Positions 21,368 to 30,324 of a stretch of 64,000 nt of DNA are shown one piece after another. Source of the stretch: Shouchella clausii. Lineage in GTDB: Bacteria > Bacillota > Bacilli > Bacillales > Bacillaceae_D. Where the stretch lies: the NCBI RefSeq assembly GCF_001598215.1, contig NZ_BCXJ01000004.1, forward strand, positions 372,001 through 436,000. Direction: 5' to 3'. Positions within the stretch are counted from its first letter, which is position 1, and each line of letters starts with the position of its first letter. The notes under the pieces were generated by a model. The model was not told the DNA's origin and made no database searches. It saw only the letters and a program-made list of their open reading frames with translations. The translations under genes and the position numbers were made by a program.

Positions 21368-22120
21368 TTACCGATAACGGTGAATGACGTCGACTCCACC
21401 AGTTACTTCAACCACCGTTCCTGTTACCATATCAGCATCATCTTCACATAAAAACAACACCGTTCTGGCAATATCTTCCCCTGTCCCAGAGCGTCCAATC
21501 GGCGTATCACTGTCGTTTCGCTCCCGTGCCTCTTGAATCGTCGATTCTTTCATTTCACCCATAATATTGCCAGGGCACACCATATTGGCAGTAATGCCAT
21601 GCCCTGCCTCTTCGATGGAAATCGTTTTCATAAGCGAAACAAGTCCGACTTTAGCGGCCGCATAAGCGGATCGGTAAATCCATCCAGGCGCACTATTGGC
21701 GCCTTGAAAACCGTAAAAAACAATGCGTCCAAAAGATTGTTTCCGCATGACGGGGATGACTTGCTGGAGCAAGTAAAACGCTGAATTCAAGTTGCCATCG
21801 ATCATATATGCCCATTCGGCTTCGCTATAATCCATCAGCTTCTTTTTTTCAAACACGTAAGGACCGGCATTATGGATACACAAATCGATTCTGCCAGCGA
21901 AAGAAAGGGCTTGTGCTGCCGCCGTTTGCAAGTCCTCTTTCTTCGTTACATCCGCTTGGACAAGCTGCAATTTTTTATGGGCCCACTTTTGTCGGAGTGT
22001 TTCAGCCTTTTCATTGTCACTAAAATAAGTAACCGTTGCACTGTACCCCGCTTCCAGCAATCCTTCCACTACTTGTAAGCCCAACCCTTTCGTCCCGGCC
22101 GTAATCAATGCATGCCTCAT
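21368..22120 (-). CDS. ytkK: SDR-family oxidoreductase YtkK
   Basis: 250 aa classical short-chain dehydrogenase. N-terminal cofactor loop TAGTKGLGLQ (TGxxxGxG variant), HNAG in the middle, catalytic YAAAK near residue 155, and the C-terminal VTGTVVEVTGG typical of FabG-like members. Substrate not predictable. Position between ytkL and argH matches B. subtilis ytkK. Confidence 0.88.
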   Translation of the reverse strand: MRHALITAGTKGLGLQVVEGLLEAGYSATVTYFSDNEKAETLRQKWAHKKLQLVQADVTKKEDLQTAAAQALSFAGRIDLCIHNAGPYVFEKKKLMDYSEAEWAYMIDGNLNSAFYLLQQVIPVMRKQSFGRIVFYGFQGANSAPGWIYRSAYAAAKVGLVSLMKTISIEEAGHGITANMVCPGNIMGEMKESTIQEARERNDSDTPIGRSGTGEDIARTVLFLCEDDADMVTGTVVEVTGGVDVIHRYR

Positions 22121-22177
22121 TGCTGTTCACCTCTTGACTAGACGCTTTTATCCCAAAGATACATGAGTCCTATTGGA

Positions 22178-22230
22178 AACGCAAAACAAAACCCAGGCTG
22201 ATTATTTAGCGCTGGGTTTTGTTTTGCGTT
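22178..22230 (-). terminator. Very long terminator-like hairpin
   Basis: A perfect 19-bp stem (22178-22196/22212-22230) with an inner GCT/AGC pair in the 15-nt loop. It follows the 40-aa gene at 22257-22379 on the minus strand and precedes ytkK. The stem is A/T-rich at its centre and has no strong U tract of its own. Confidence 0.65.
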
Positions 22231-22256
22231 CTTGTCATCCTATCGAGATAAGGACG

Positions 22257-22379
22257 TCATTTGCTGCGACGCTTTTCGTCCTCTGCTGTCCCTTGGTAAT
22301 AGGAATCCATAATTTGTTCATTGACAAGCTGCTCGCCTGACTGAATGTGTTCACCATTGGTTTCTTGCTTTTTTTCCAC
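22257..22379 (-). CDS. Small acidic protein, 40 aa, unknown
   Basis: GTG start at 22379 with AGGAGGAGTGGGACA upstream, a strong SD. The 40 codons encode a hydrophilic peptide (VEKKQETNGEHIQSGEQLVN, then EQIMDSYYQGTAEDEKRRSK). The pattern of an NEQIMDSYYQGT core resembles the small YozQ/DUF4025-type Bacillus proteins, but I am not sure. Flanked on both sides by hairpins, so it looks like an independent unit. Confidence 0.55.
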   Translation of the reverse strand: MEKKQETNGEHIQSGEQLVNEQIMDSYYQGTAEDEKRRSK

Positions 22380-22462
22380 TGTCCCACTCCTCCTTTTTAT
22401 TGCTCCTTAGTTTGCCTCTTGTATTTACTTTCTAACCCCTATTTGCAAAAATAAAAACGAAA

Positions 22463-22489
22463 AAGAGGAAGCACAAATGCTCCCTCTTA
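22463..22489 (-). terminator. Terminator after argH
   Basis: Stem AGAGG-AGCA/TGCT-CCTCT with one internal mismatch and a 4-nt loop, followed on the minus strand by TTTTTCGTTTTTATTTTTG. Confidence 0.7.
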
Positions 22490-22540
22490 CATCTTTTACT
22501 CGGCTACGGGGCTTACTTAGATGACTTTAGCCTGCAAATA

Positions 22541-23929
22541 CTAGCCTTTTATAGACTGAGACAAAAGATCGTTTGCTTTTCCAAGCGCGAGCTTAACTTG
22601 TTCAAAACCGGTGCCCCCTGCACTGTTCCGGCGGCCAACAACCGTTTCAGGCTGGAGAACTTCATAGATATCATCGGCAAACAAGCTGCTCGCCTCTTTG
22701 TAAACCTCGATAGGCAAATCGAGCAAATAAACACCCTTTTCAATTGCTGTGAGCACGAGTTTGCCCACTACTTCATGGGCGTCTCTAAAAGGCATTCCTT
22801 TTGTGGCCAAATAGTCTGCCAACTCAGTCGCATTCGAAAAGTCACTTGTGACGGCTTTTGCCATCGCATTCGTGTTTACAGTCATCGTTTCAATCATTCC
22901 TGCAAAAATCCGCAAGCTGCCTTTGACTGTTTTTACAGCGTCAAACATGCCTTCTTTGTCTTCTTGCATATCTTTGTTATAAGCTAGCGGCAAACCTTTC
23001 AACGTTGTCAGCAAGCTGAACAGACTGCCGTACACGCGTCCGGTTTTGCCACGGATCAGTTCAGCCATATCTGGGTTTTTCTTTTGTGGCATAATGCTTG
23101 ATCCGGTCGCAAAGGCATCGTCCATTTCAATAAATTGAAATTCCTGTGCAGACCACAGAATCAATTCTTCACATAACCGTGACAAATGCATCATTAGCGT
23201 TGCCGAAGCAGCAAGAAATTCAACAATAAAATCGCGGTCGCTGACGGCATCAAGGCTATTTTCGTAAATGCCCTCAAAATGAAGGAGTTCCGCAGTATAA
23301 GCACGGTCGATCGGAAATGTCGTCCCCGCCAAAGCGCCAGCCCCTAATGGAGAAATGTTCACCCGTTTTAAACTGTCTTGCAATCGGCCGTAATCACGTT
23401 CCAGCATCCAAAAGTAGGCTAGCAAATGGTGTGCAAACGAAACCGGCTGTGCCCGCTGTAAATGGGTATAGCCAGGAATCAGCGTTTCGACATGCCCTTC
23501 CGCCTGCTTGACCAGTGCTGCCTGCAATGTGCGGATTGCTTCCATGATTTCTTCGGTTTGCGTCCGCAAATAGAGGTGCATATCGGTCGCAACTTGGTCG
23601 TTCCGACTTCTTCCTGTATGCAGTTTACCGCCAACAGGGCCAATCTCATCAATGAGCAGCTTTTCTAAGTTTAAATGGATATCCTCTTGAGCAGCAGAAA
23701 AGACAAGCTCCCCTGCTGCTGCTTTTTTTTGCAGCGTCTTTAGCCCATTTTTGATCTGGGCCGCTTCTTCCTCAGAAAGAATGTGCTGTTTGGCTAGCAT
23801 AGTGACATGGGCAATGCTTCCTGTAATGTCTTCGTCAACAAGCTGTTGGTCAAAACCGATCGATGCGCCAAATTCATCGACCCATTGTTCTGCTGTTTTT
23901 GTAAACCTTCCACCCCACAGCTTGCTCAC
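22541..23929 (-). CDS. argH: Argininosuccinate lyase
   Basis: 462 aa. Splits argininosuccinate to arginine and fumarate, the last step of arginine synthesis. The fumarase/aspartase signature [12 protein letters not shown] is near residue 280. Start is GTG at 23929 ([11 protein letters not shown]), with AGGAGG 7 nt upstream; it overlaps the argG stop by 4 bp (GTGA), so argG and argH are translationally coupled. Confidence 0.96.
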   Translation of the reverse strand: MSKLWGGRFTKTAEQWVDEFGASIGFDQQLVDEDITGSIAHVTMLAKQHILSEEEAAQIKNGLKTLQKKAAAGELVFSAAQEDIHLNLEKLLIDEIGPVGGKLHTGRSRNDQVATDMHLYLRTQTEEIMEAIRTLQAALVKQAEGHVETLIPGYTHLQRAQPVSFAHHLLAYFWMLERDYGRLQDSLKRVNISPLGAGALAGTTFPIDRAYTAELLHFEGIYENSLDAVSDRDFIVEFLAASATLMMHLSRLCEELILWSAQEFQFIEMDDAFATGSSIMPQKKNPDMAELIRGKTGRVYGSLFSLLTTLKGLPLAYNKDMQEDKEGMFDAVKTVKGSLRIFAGMIETMTVNTNAMAKAVTSDFSNATELADYLATKGMPFRDAHEVVGKLVLTAIEKGVYLLDLPIEVYKEASSLFADDIYEVLQPETVVGRRNSAGGTGFEQVKLALGKANDLLSQSIKG

Positions 23930-25137
23930 AGCGTGACCTCCTTTTTCTCCTTTGTCACCATGCTGTGCACTTTGGTAGGCAATCCCCACAGGGAAATAAA
24001 CCCGACTGCTGCTGAATGGTCAAATTCATCATCTGGCGTGTACGTAGCCAGTTTTTCATTGTACAAAGAGTAAGCAGATTTGCGCCCTTCGATGATCGCA
24101 TGGCCTTTAAAGAGTTTGACGCGGACAACCCCGGTTACATGCGTTTGAGATTCTTTTAAGAAAGCAAGAAGTGCTGGTTGCAAACTTGAAAACCAAAGCC
24201 CCTCATAAATGAGTTCAGTCAGTTTCTTTTCGATAACCGGTTTAAAATGGGCCAATTCTTTCGGTAGCGTCAAATCTTCCAACTCTTTGTGGGCTTTGAT
24301 CAGCGTCATCGCTCCTGGGCATTCATAGACCTCACGAGATTTGATGCCAACAAGGCGGTTCTCAACATGGTCAATCCGGCCAACGCCATGTTTGCCAGCG
24401 ATCTCATTTAGCGTCAAAATCAACTGATCAAGAGGGTAAGCCTTCCCATCAATCGCAACTGGCACCCCTTGTTCAAAGGTCAATTCAATAATGTCTGGTG
24501 TATCAGGCGTTTTTTCAAGCGGCGCTGTCAGCGCATACGCCCCTTCCGGCGGAGTGGCCCAAGGATCTTCAAGAATGCCACACTCATTGCTCCGTCCCCA
24601 CAAGTTCTGATCAACCGAATACGGGTTGTCAAGATCAATCGGAATTGGGATATTGTGGGCTTTTGCATACTCGATTTCTTCGTCACGTGACCATGCCCAT
24701 TCCCGTACAGGGGCCAATACTTTCAAGTTTGGGTTTAGCGCTTGAATGGAGACTTCAAAACGCACTTGATCGTTGCCTTTTCCTGTGCAGCCATGGGCTA
24801 CCGCTGTTGCCCCCGTCTGTTCAGCAATCTCTACGAGCTTTTTGGAAATGAGCGGTCGTGATAACGCCGAAACAAGGGGGTATTTTTGCTCATAAAGGGC
24901 ATGTGCTTGCAACGCTGGCAACACAAATGATTCAGCATACTCTTTTTTCGCGTCAATTGTGTAAGATTGAATCGCACCAACTTGAAGGGCTTTTTGTTTT
25001 ATAAACTCCAAATCTTTTCCTTCGCCAACATCGAGGCCGACAGCGATGACATCATACCCTTTATCGGTAAGCCATTTGACGGCAACAGACGTATCCAATC
25101 CCCCAGAGTAAGCCAACACTACTTTTTCGTTTGCCAT
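23926..25137 (-). CDS. argG: Argininosuccinate synthase
   Basis: 403 aa. Joins citrulline and aspartate using ATP. N-terminal PP-loop motif [15 protein letters not shown] and citrulline/aspartate-binding segment [18 protein letters not shown] at 25137 with GGAGGG 6 nt upstream; the frame is open 17 codons further. Its leader contains a candidate ARG box and a terminator-like hairpin, described separately. Confidence 0.97.
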   Translation of the reverse strand: MANEKVVLAYSGGLDTSVAVKWLTDKGYDVIAVGLDVGEGKDLEFIKQKALQVGAIQSYTIDAKKEYAESFVLPALQAHALYEQKYPLVSALSRPLISKKLVEIAEQTGATAVAHGCTGKGNDQVRFEVSIQALNPNLKVLAPVREWAWSRDEEIEYAKAHNIPIPIDLDNPYSVDQNLWGRSNECGILEDPWATPPEGAYALTAPLEKTPDTPDIIELTFEQGVPVAIDGKAYPLDQLILTLNEIAGKHGVGRIDHVENRLVGIKSREVYECPGAMTLIKAHKELEDLTLPKELAHFKPVIEKKLTELIYEGLWFSSLQPALLAFLKESQTHVTGVVRVKLFKGHAIIEGRKSAYSLYNEKLATYTPDDEFDHSAAVGFISLWGLPTKVHSMVTKEKKEVTL

Positions 25138-25196
25138 GTGAATCCCTCCGCTATGAATAATCATTCTCTTTTTGTTATTTTTATACATAAATGTTC

Positions 25197-25223
25197 AAAA
25201 AACAGTCGGGAACCTCTTCCCGA
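25197..25223 (-). promoter_or_regulatory. Terminator-like hairpin in the argG leader
   Basis: On the minus strand, TCGGGAA, loop GAGG, TTCCCGA (25206-25223), then CTG and six T (25202-25197). It lies between the candidate promoter and the argG start, 60 bp upstream of the ATG, where a terminator would only make sense as an attenuator, or as the end of read-through from upstream. Confidence 0.5.
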
Positions 25224-25243
25224 TTTGCAAGAAAATCAGCCTC

Positions 25244-25290
25244 TATTAATGAATATACATAACTTTAACAGGCTTCCTTTCTTTTGACAA
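25244..25290 (-). promoter_or_regulatory. Candidate argG promoter with ARG box
   Basis: Minus-strand TTGTCA (25290-25285), 17 bp, TAAAGT (25267-25262). Directly downstream, 25261-25244 matches the AhrC/ArgR operator pattern TNTGNATWWWWATNCANA at all but two fixed positions. A repressor bound there would cover the start point. Confidence 0.45.
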
Positions 25291-25322
25291 GGGGTTTCGC
25301 CAAATATTCTATATTAAATAAC

Positions 25323-25348
25323 CAGGCCTGATTGAGTCATTGCCTGGT
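25323..25348 (-). terminator. Hairpin at the end of the EcsC-family gene
   Basis: AACCAGGC/GCCTGGTT stem spanning the last codons; the run of T lies on the plus side, so minus-strand termination would be weak. Confidence 0.4.
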
Positions 25349-26128
25349 TTTTGTATAGTATATGCGCTCCCTTGAATTTAGCCACCGTTTTTGGTAAAAA
25401 GCACGTGCAGCAGCGAGCGCTGCCTGTGTTTGCTTATAAAAACTATAAGCGCCGACCGCAGATGTCGCCAAGCATTTGCCAGCAACCTGTTTATTGCTTA
25501 CTGAACGAATCAGCCCCCATTTCATCGATCGCAAAGCCAAAGACACGAGCAATTCATCATTAAATAAACCTTCCCTTGATTGGTAAAATGGCTGGCCTTT
25601 TTCATGTTCGACAAGCTCTTTTTGCAGGAGTTCCCATTCAGCGAGGCGCGCATAGCGCGGCAAAAAGGACAAGTGGAGTAGACGAATCGCATACAGTGCC
25701 TCAAGTGCTGTGTCTCCTTTATAGCCATAGGCGTGGCCGATTAGAGCAATCGCGCGTCCACACACATACAGCTGCGCTGGCAAAGTAAATGCCATTCTTT
25801 TGCCTTTCACTAAATAGGCTCCTTTGCCTGCAGACAGAAGCCGTATTTTGGCTTCCTCGCGGTTTAGCTTTTGTTCATGGATGATGATTTCTTGTTCACT
25901 TGCATCAACAGGAAGTGGCGTGAACGCTTCCTTTGCACGTTGTTTAAACCATTCATCTTTTGTGATAAATGGATGCAATTGGAGAAAAAACGGTTCTATC
26001 TGAGCTAATGTGCGCATGCCTGCCTTTTGCAAAGGGACAGGCGTTGTGATTGGGCTTTGCGCTTGTTCGTATAACTGTTTTTCATACTTGCGTACTCGGT
26101 CGGTCATAAAGGCAATCCCCGTCTTCAC
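25337..26128 (-). CDS. EcsC-family protein
   Basis: 263 aa, resembling the EcsC family: an N-terminal helical part and a C-terminal region of weakly hydrophobic helices rich in Ala and Gly (AGKCLATSAVGAYSFYKQTQAALAAA). The family has no settled biochemical function; EcsC of B. subtilis accompanies an ABC transporter. Starts with GTG at 26128, overlapping the stop of the upstream YhaM-like gene (GTGA), so the two are translationally coupled. The stop codon is built into a hairpin. Confidence 0.72.
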   Translation of the reverse strand: MKTGIAFMTDRVRKYEKQLYEQAQSPITTPVPLQKAGMRTLAQIEPFFLQLHPFITKDEWFKQRAKEAFTPLPVDASEQEIIIHEQKLNREEAKIRLLSAGKGAYLVKGKRMAFTLPAQLYVCGRAIALIGHAYGYKGDTALEALYAIRLLHLSFLPRYARLAEWELLQKELVEHEKGQPFYQSREGLFNDELLVSLALRSMKWGLIRSVSNKQVAGKCLATSAVGAYSFYKQTQAALAAARAFYQKRWLNSRERIYYTKTRQ

Positions 26129-27060
26129 TCAGCTTCCTCCTCCTGATTAAAAGCCTTTCCGACAGCCATCTTTCGTTTAAACAAATCGAGATAGGCAAAG
26201 TCTTGTTCTCCGCCTTCCGCTTGCTGCAATGCCCGTAATTCTGTATTCATCCGCTTGATATAGTAATAAAAAAGCGCCTCCTTTGTTTTTGCTTGGACTG
26301 TGCTTGACAACCCTGACTCCGTTTCGCCATATTGGGCCAATATCGCGTGTTTAACCGCCAGTAATTTCCGGTCGTTTACGTCCAACCCCTGTTCATTAGC
26401 CGCTTGGCTGATCATTTCTGAACTTAAAGCCAAATGGCCGATTAACTCGCCAGAGTGGGTGTATTCAGGTGCAAACGGATCTTCCAATGCTTTTACTTTG
26501 CCAATGTCGCCAAGCAAACAAGTGGCAAGGGCCACGTCTTTGTCCAAGTCCGCGTACAAAGGCAGAAGTTGCAAACAAGCAGCGGCCAACTCCACCGTCT
26601 GCTCAAGCAAGCCCGCATAATAAGCATGATGTAATTTTTTAGCAGCAGGGATTGTTGTAAAGCGCTCGCGAATGGATCGATCGCCATAAAGCCTTTTTAT
26701 GACAAGTTGAAGGACAGGGGACTGGATTTCTTCCATGATCATGCGCAGCTCGTGCCACAAATCCTCCCTGGAAATCCCTTTTTTCGACACCAATTCGGTG
26801 CGGTTGATCCCGTCTTCTTCAGTAGCTAAGCGAATCTTTTGGATCGTTACTTGTTGTTTAGACCGAAAGGTTTCCAGTTTCCCTTCGATTTTTACAATTG
26901 CTTTTGGTACAAATTTATCTTGTTGGTCATCTGTTATATCCCATAGCCTCGCAGACAGAATCGTATGTTGTTTAAGCAATGTGAAATTGGCGTAGAGCGA
27001 GCCGTTAGCTGCCTGCTTAATTTCACGGTCCCGAATCAAATAAAAGCCATTGACTGTCAT
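26125..27060 (-). CDS. YhaM-like protein with degenerate HD domain
   Basis: 311 aa. Domain order of the YhaM/Cbf1 3'-5' exoribonuclease: N-terminal OB fold (residues ~5-85), linker, HD domain (~135-280). The HD metal-ligand positions are mostly lost: the family LxxH before the HD motif reads LLEQT (151-155), HDxGK reads GDIGK (184-188), and the LSHHG motif reads LAQYG (242-246). LHH (143-145) and GHL (208-210) remain. Nuclease activity is therefore unlikely; RNA binding by the OB fold may persist (inference). ATG at 27060 with GGAGGTG upstream. Coupled to the EcsC-family gene. Confidence 0.75.
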   Translation of the reverse strand: MTVNGFYLIRDREIKQAANGSLYANFTLLKQHTILSARLWDITDDQQDKFVPKAIVKIEGKLETFRSKQQVTIQKIRLATEEDGINRTELVSKKGISREDLWHELRMIMEEIQSPVLQLVIKRLYGDRSIRERFTTIPAAKKLHHAYYAGLLEQTVELAAACLQLLPLYADLDKDVALATCLLGDIGKVKALEDPFAPEYTHSGELIGHLALSSEMISQAANEQGLDVNDRKLLAVKHAILAQYGETESGLSSTVQAKTKEALFYYYIKRMNTELRALQQAEGGEQDFAYLDLFKRKMAVGKAFNQEEEAE

Positions 27061-27146
27061 TGCAAGACACCTCCGCTTCTATCTTATCTACTTCTTTCCG
27101 GAAAGGCAAAGCTTCTTCTATGTTAAGCATGATAAAAAAATAGCCC

Positions 27147-27172
27147 GCCCCCTTCGGTTAAACCAAGGGGGC
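27147..27172 (-). terminator. Terminator after ackA
   Basis: A perfect 8-bp GC-rich stem (27147-27154/27165-27172), then GGGCTATTTTTTT on the minus strand. Confidence 0.75.
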
Positions 27173-27186
27173 AAGGCAAGCTGTAT

Positions 27187-28374
27187 CTATGATGTTAACC
27201 GAACCGTGTCACGCGCAATCATGACTTCTTCATTGGTTGGGATGACAATGATTTTGACTGGAGAGCCCGCTTTTTCAATAAACGCTTCTTTGCCGCGGAC
27301 ATTATTTTTTTCCAAATCGACATTAACACCCATAAAGCTGAGCCCTTTTAGAACACGTTCCCGGATAGTGACGCTGTTTTCGCCAATACCAGCAGTAAAG
27401 ACAATCGCATCGAGTCCGCCCATCCGTGCCGCATATGAACCGACATACTTATGAATGCGAGACGCAAACACATCAAGAGCCACTTGTGCTCGTTCGTCTC
27501 CGTCTTTTGCAGCTGCTTCAATATCACGCAAATCACTTGAAAAGCCCGTTATACCTAACAAGCCACTTCTTTTATTAAGCGTAGCCACGACCTCTTCGAC
27601 AGATTGACCAGTCTTTTCCATAATGTAAGGAATGAGTGCAGGATCAATGTTTCCTGAACGTGTTCCCATTGTCACACCTGCCAATGGCGTGAAGCCCATC
27701 GATGTATCAATCGACTTGCCGCCTTTAACCGCAGCAATGCTTGCACCGTTACCTAAATGACAAGAAAGAATACGCAATTCTTCGATTGGCGTCTCCATTA
27801 ATTCGGCTGCACGATGTGTTACATATTTATGGGAAGTGCCGTGGAATCCGTATTTACGAATGCCGTATTTCTCATAGTATTCATATGGCAAACTATATAA
27901 AAATGCGCTCTCTGGCATCGTTTGGTGGAAAGCCGTATCGAACACTGCTACAGCAGGTACATTTGGAAGGACTTCTTTAAAGGCTTTAATACCTGTAATG
28001 TTGGCTGGGTTATGGAGGGGAGCCAATTCTGATACTTCCTCAATGCCTTGAAGGACTTCATCTGTAATAACAACAGAATCATTAAATTTTTCGCCGCCAT
28101 GAACAACACGGTGACCGATGCCTTCAATTTCTTCTAAGGACGCAATAATGCCGCGGCCAGTCAGGTCCTTGAGCAAAAGCTTTACTGCCGCTGCATGGTC
28201 AGGAATATCTTCAGTCAATTCATGCTGTTGGCCGTTTGCTTCGATTGTAAAAATACCGTTTTTTAAGCCAATCCGCTCAACCAGCCCTTTCGCAATGACT
28301 GTCTCTTCAGGCATTGCCAACAGTTGAAATTTGAGAGATGAACTTCCTGCATTAATTGCAATAATTTTAGCCAT
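27187..28374 (-). CDS. ackA: Acetate kinase
   Basis: 395 aa. Interconverts acetyl phosphate/ADP and acetate/ATP in overflow metabolism. Signature 1 [13 protein letters not shown] at the N-terminus; signature 2 [15 protein letters not shown] near residue 178. ATG at 28374 with AAGGAG 11 nt upstream; the frame extends 35 codons further without a better start. Downstream of ytxK as in B. subtilis. A cre-like sequence lies at about -55 relative to a good promoter, as in the CcpA-activated ackA of B. subtilis. Confidence 0.97.
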   Translation of the reverse strand: MAKIIAINAGSSSLKFQLLAMPEETVIAKGLVERIGLKNGIFTIEANGQQHELTEDIPDHAAAVKLLLKDLTGRGIIASLEEIEGIGHRVVHGGEKFNDSVVITDEVLQGIEEVSELAPLHNPANITGIKAFKEVLPNVPAVAVFDTAFHQTMPESAFLYSLPYEYYEKYGIRKYGFHGTSHKYVTHRAAELMETPIEELRILSCHLGNGASIAAVKGGKSIDTSMGFTPLAGVTMGTRSGNIDPALIPYIMEKTGQSVEEVVATLNKRSGLLGITGFSSDLRDIEAAAKDGDERAQVALDVFASRIHKYVGSYAARMGGLDAIVFTAGIGENSVTIRERVLKGLSFMGVNVDLEKNNVRGKEAFIEKAGSPVKIIVIPTNEEVMIARDTVRLTS

Positions 28375-28422
28375 GGTTCTTTCGACTCCTTTTTTCTGTC
28401 TAACACGCATCGTTCCTATACC

Positions 28423-28451
28423 ATTTAAGCATTCACCAGCCTTGATTTCAA
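28423..28451 (-). promoter_or_regulatory. Candidate ackA promoter
   Basis: Minus-strand TTGAAA (28451-28446), 17-bp spacer, TTAAAT (28428-28423); start point would be near 28416. Confidence 0.45.
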
Positions 28452-28464
28452 GCACGGTTCGACA

Positions 28465-28478
28465 AAAAAGCGCATACA
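28465..28478 (-). promoter_or_regulatory. Candidate cre site upstream of ackA
   Basis: Minus-strand TGTATGCGCTTTTT agrees with the cre pattern at 11 of 14 positions. Its centre is about 55 bp upstream of the predicted start point, the geometry of CcpA activation. Confidence 0.4.
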
Positions 28479-28519
28479 TTTGAATTAATTAAAAAGAGCG
28501 GCAATTTCAATAAAAAAAA

Positions 28520-28541
28520 GAGCGCTGCTCATTTAGCGCCC
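28520..28541 (-). terminator. Terminator overlapping the ytxK stop
   Basis: Stem around AGCGC/GCGCT including the ytxK stop codon, then TCTTTTTTTT on the minus strand. Confidence 0.6.
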
Positions 28542-29519
28542 TAACTGTTCAGAGAACCATTTATTGATTTGTTTCATCATATCGTGCATCGCTTCAGCGT
28601 TTGAAAAAGACGGCAGCTCAGCGAGCAATGCTTGTTGAGGCGTTTTGACATTGTCCGCCTTTTTTTGTAACAACAAAATACTTTTGCCGTGTTGATTGCT
28701 TGAAAACATCGAACTTGGAAGCTGGAGAAGCCCTAACACAATCGCTTCCTTTTTCAAGTAAGCATTCAATCCTTCTGCTTGATCGCTTGAGAACAAAAAA
28801 TTAGGAATGAGCAAGACTGCACACCCGCCAGGATGGAGGGAGCGAATGGCTTGTTCGATCATTAAATGATGGATATAACTATGCCCTTCTTCTGCTTTCA
28901 ACTCAAACCCTTTTGCGACATCATCTTTTGGATAATAACCGACAGGCAAATCGCTCGCCACGATGTCTGCGTGAGGCAATGTAACTTGCACGCTGTCTTG
29001 GTGGTATAAAGCGACTTCACGTTGTTGCAAATTGGCACTTGCGAATGCGACTTTCAGCAATGTTTCATCCGCTTCAAATCCAATTGCCTCCGGCTCATTT
29101 TTTACATGGTTGCAAACCGAAAACAACAAATTTCCTGAACCGACAGCGATGTCAAGCAGCTTAAAGCGCTCTTTTTTAGGGTCTATTAATTTTTGGACAA
29201 GATAGCCGATAAACAAACTTACCGCGTCAGGCGTCAACATATGGTTTGCCTGCACGGTCCCTTTCATTCCTTTTATGATGGCAAGCTGAAATGCTTTGCG
29301 CATATCTTCCCGTTCCCATTTTTCGTTTTTCACTTCGTTTAGCTTTTTTTCGAGCTTTGCCTCGGTTTCGTCACTAACTTCTTGCAAAATCTGTTGTTCA
29401 AATAAATTGTCGCCTGCTGCAGCCAAAGCATCTAAATACGTTCCCTCGATCTGGTTAAGTAAAATGTCAGCGCTTTGATCCAAATAATCAAACAGACGTA
29501 CCACTTGAGTCGATTCCAT
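28533..29519 (-). CDS. ytxK: Class I SAM-dependent methyltransferase YtxK
   Basis: 328 aa N6-adenine-MTase-like protein. SAM motif I LLDIAVGSGNLLFSV near residue 125; the catalytic loop, NPPF/Y in DNA methylases, reads DLPVGYYP, as in YtxK relatives. It has no linked restriction gene, so it is unlikely to be part of an R-M system; substrate unknown. ATG at 29519 with AAGGTG 5 nt upstream. Confidence 0.88.
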   Translation of the reverse strand: MESTQVVRLFDYLDQSADILLNQIEGTYLDALAAAGDNLFEQQILQEVSDETEAKLEKKLNEVKNEKWEREDMRKAFQLAIIKGMKGTVQANHMLTPDAVSLFIGYLVQKLIDPKKERFKLLDIAVGSGNLLFSVCNHVKNEPEAIGFEADETLLKVAFASANLQQREVALYHQDSVQVTLPHADIVASDLPVGYYPKDDVAKGFELKAEEGHSYIHHLMIEQAIRSLHPGGCAVLLIPNFLFSSDQAEGLNAYLKKEAIVLGLLQLPSSMFSSNQHGKSILLLQKKADNVKTPQQALLAELPSFSNAEAMHDMMKQINKWFSEQLGR

Positions 29520-29583
29520 TTTCACACCTTCTTTTTTCCGTCCAACATGTCTGTCCTGTATTGTACAAAAGCACAAAGAAAAA

Positions 29584-29605
29584 GTCCACTGTCACAGCAG
29601 TGGAC
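29584..29605 (-). terminator. Terminator after tpx
   Basis: A perfect 8-bp stem (29584-29591/29598-29605) with a 6-nt loop, then TTTTTCTTTG on the minus strand. Confidence 0.8.
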
Positions 29606-29631
29606 GCAGACTGATTATTTCGTTTCGCTCA

Positions 29632-30126
29632 TTAGGCCTTTTTAGCGGCTTCCAACGCAGCTTCATAATTTGGGTGCTCAGTAACCTCGTTCACGTACTC
29701 TACATAAACAATCTCGTCATTCGCATCAACGACAAAAACAGAGCGGGCCAACAAGCGTAATTCTTTAATCACTACACCGTATGCTTCGCCAAAGGACAAG
29801 TCGCGGTGGTCGGAAAGCGTTTGGACATTATCAATGCCAGCAGAAGCGCACCAACGTTTTTGGGCAAACGGCAAATCGACACTAATCGTAAGAACCGCCG
29901 TATTATCCAATTTTGCTGCCTCTTCATTAAAACGCCTCGTCTGCTGGTCGCATACACCTGTGTCAAGGGATGGCACAACGCTGATCAAGCGGACTTTCCC
30001 TTTTGAATCTGCGAGCGTTACTTCAGATAAATCGTTGGCCAGAACCGTAAAATTCGGCGCTTTTTCCCCTACTTGAACTTGTGTTCCAGCTAATGTGACT
30101 GGTTTTTGTTTGAATGTAATTTGCAT
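29632..30126 (-). CDS. tpx: Thiol peroxidase (atypical 2-Cys peroxiredoxin)
   Basis: 164 aa. Reduces peroxides with thioredoxin as electron donor. Peroxidatic Cys59 in [14 protein letters not shown] and resolving Cys93 in KRWCASAG. Full family length. Flanked by its own terminator, so probably monocistronic. Confidence 0.96.
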   Translation of the reverse strand: MQITFKQKPVTLAGTQVQVGEKAPNFTVLANDLSEVTLADSKGKVRLISVVPSLDTGVCDQQTRRFNEEAAKLDNTAVLTISVDLPFAQKRWCASAGIDNVQTLSDHRDLSFGEAYGVVIKELRLLARSVFVVDANDEIVYVEYVNEVTEHPNYEAALEAAKKA

Positions 30127-30324
30127 GCTTTCCTTCCCCCCATCGAATTGGTTCTTTATAAATTGTACAGGCTATTCCACTGTTAGGCAACTGCGATGTT
30201 TAATCGTGGCGCATGGATTGGAACAAAAAGGGATGCCTTTCCCATTGACTGTCTCTGCCATTCGCTCTACACTATAAACGTATATAATTATTTCGTGTGT
30301 CAAACAATTAAAGGATGTGACTCC

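Noticed and set aside
28533-29519. ytxK as part of a restriction-modification system
   Set aside because: The methyltransferase has no specificity or restriction partner nearby, and ytxK-ackA linkage is a conserved housekeeping arrangement.
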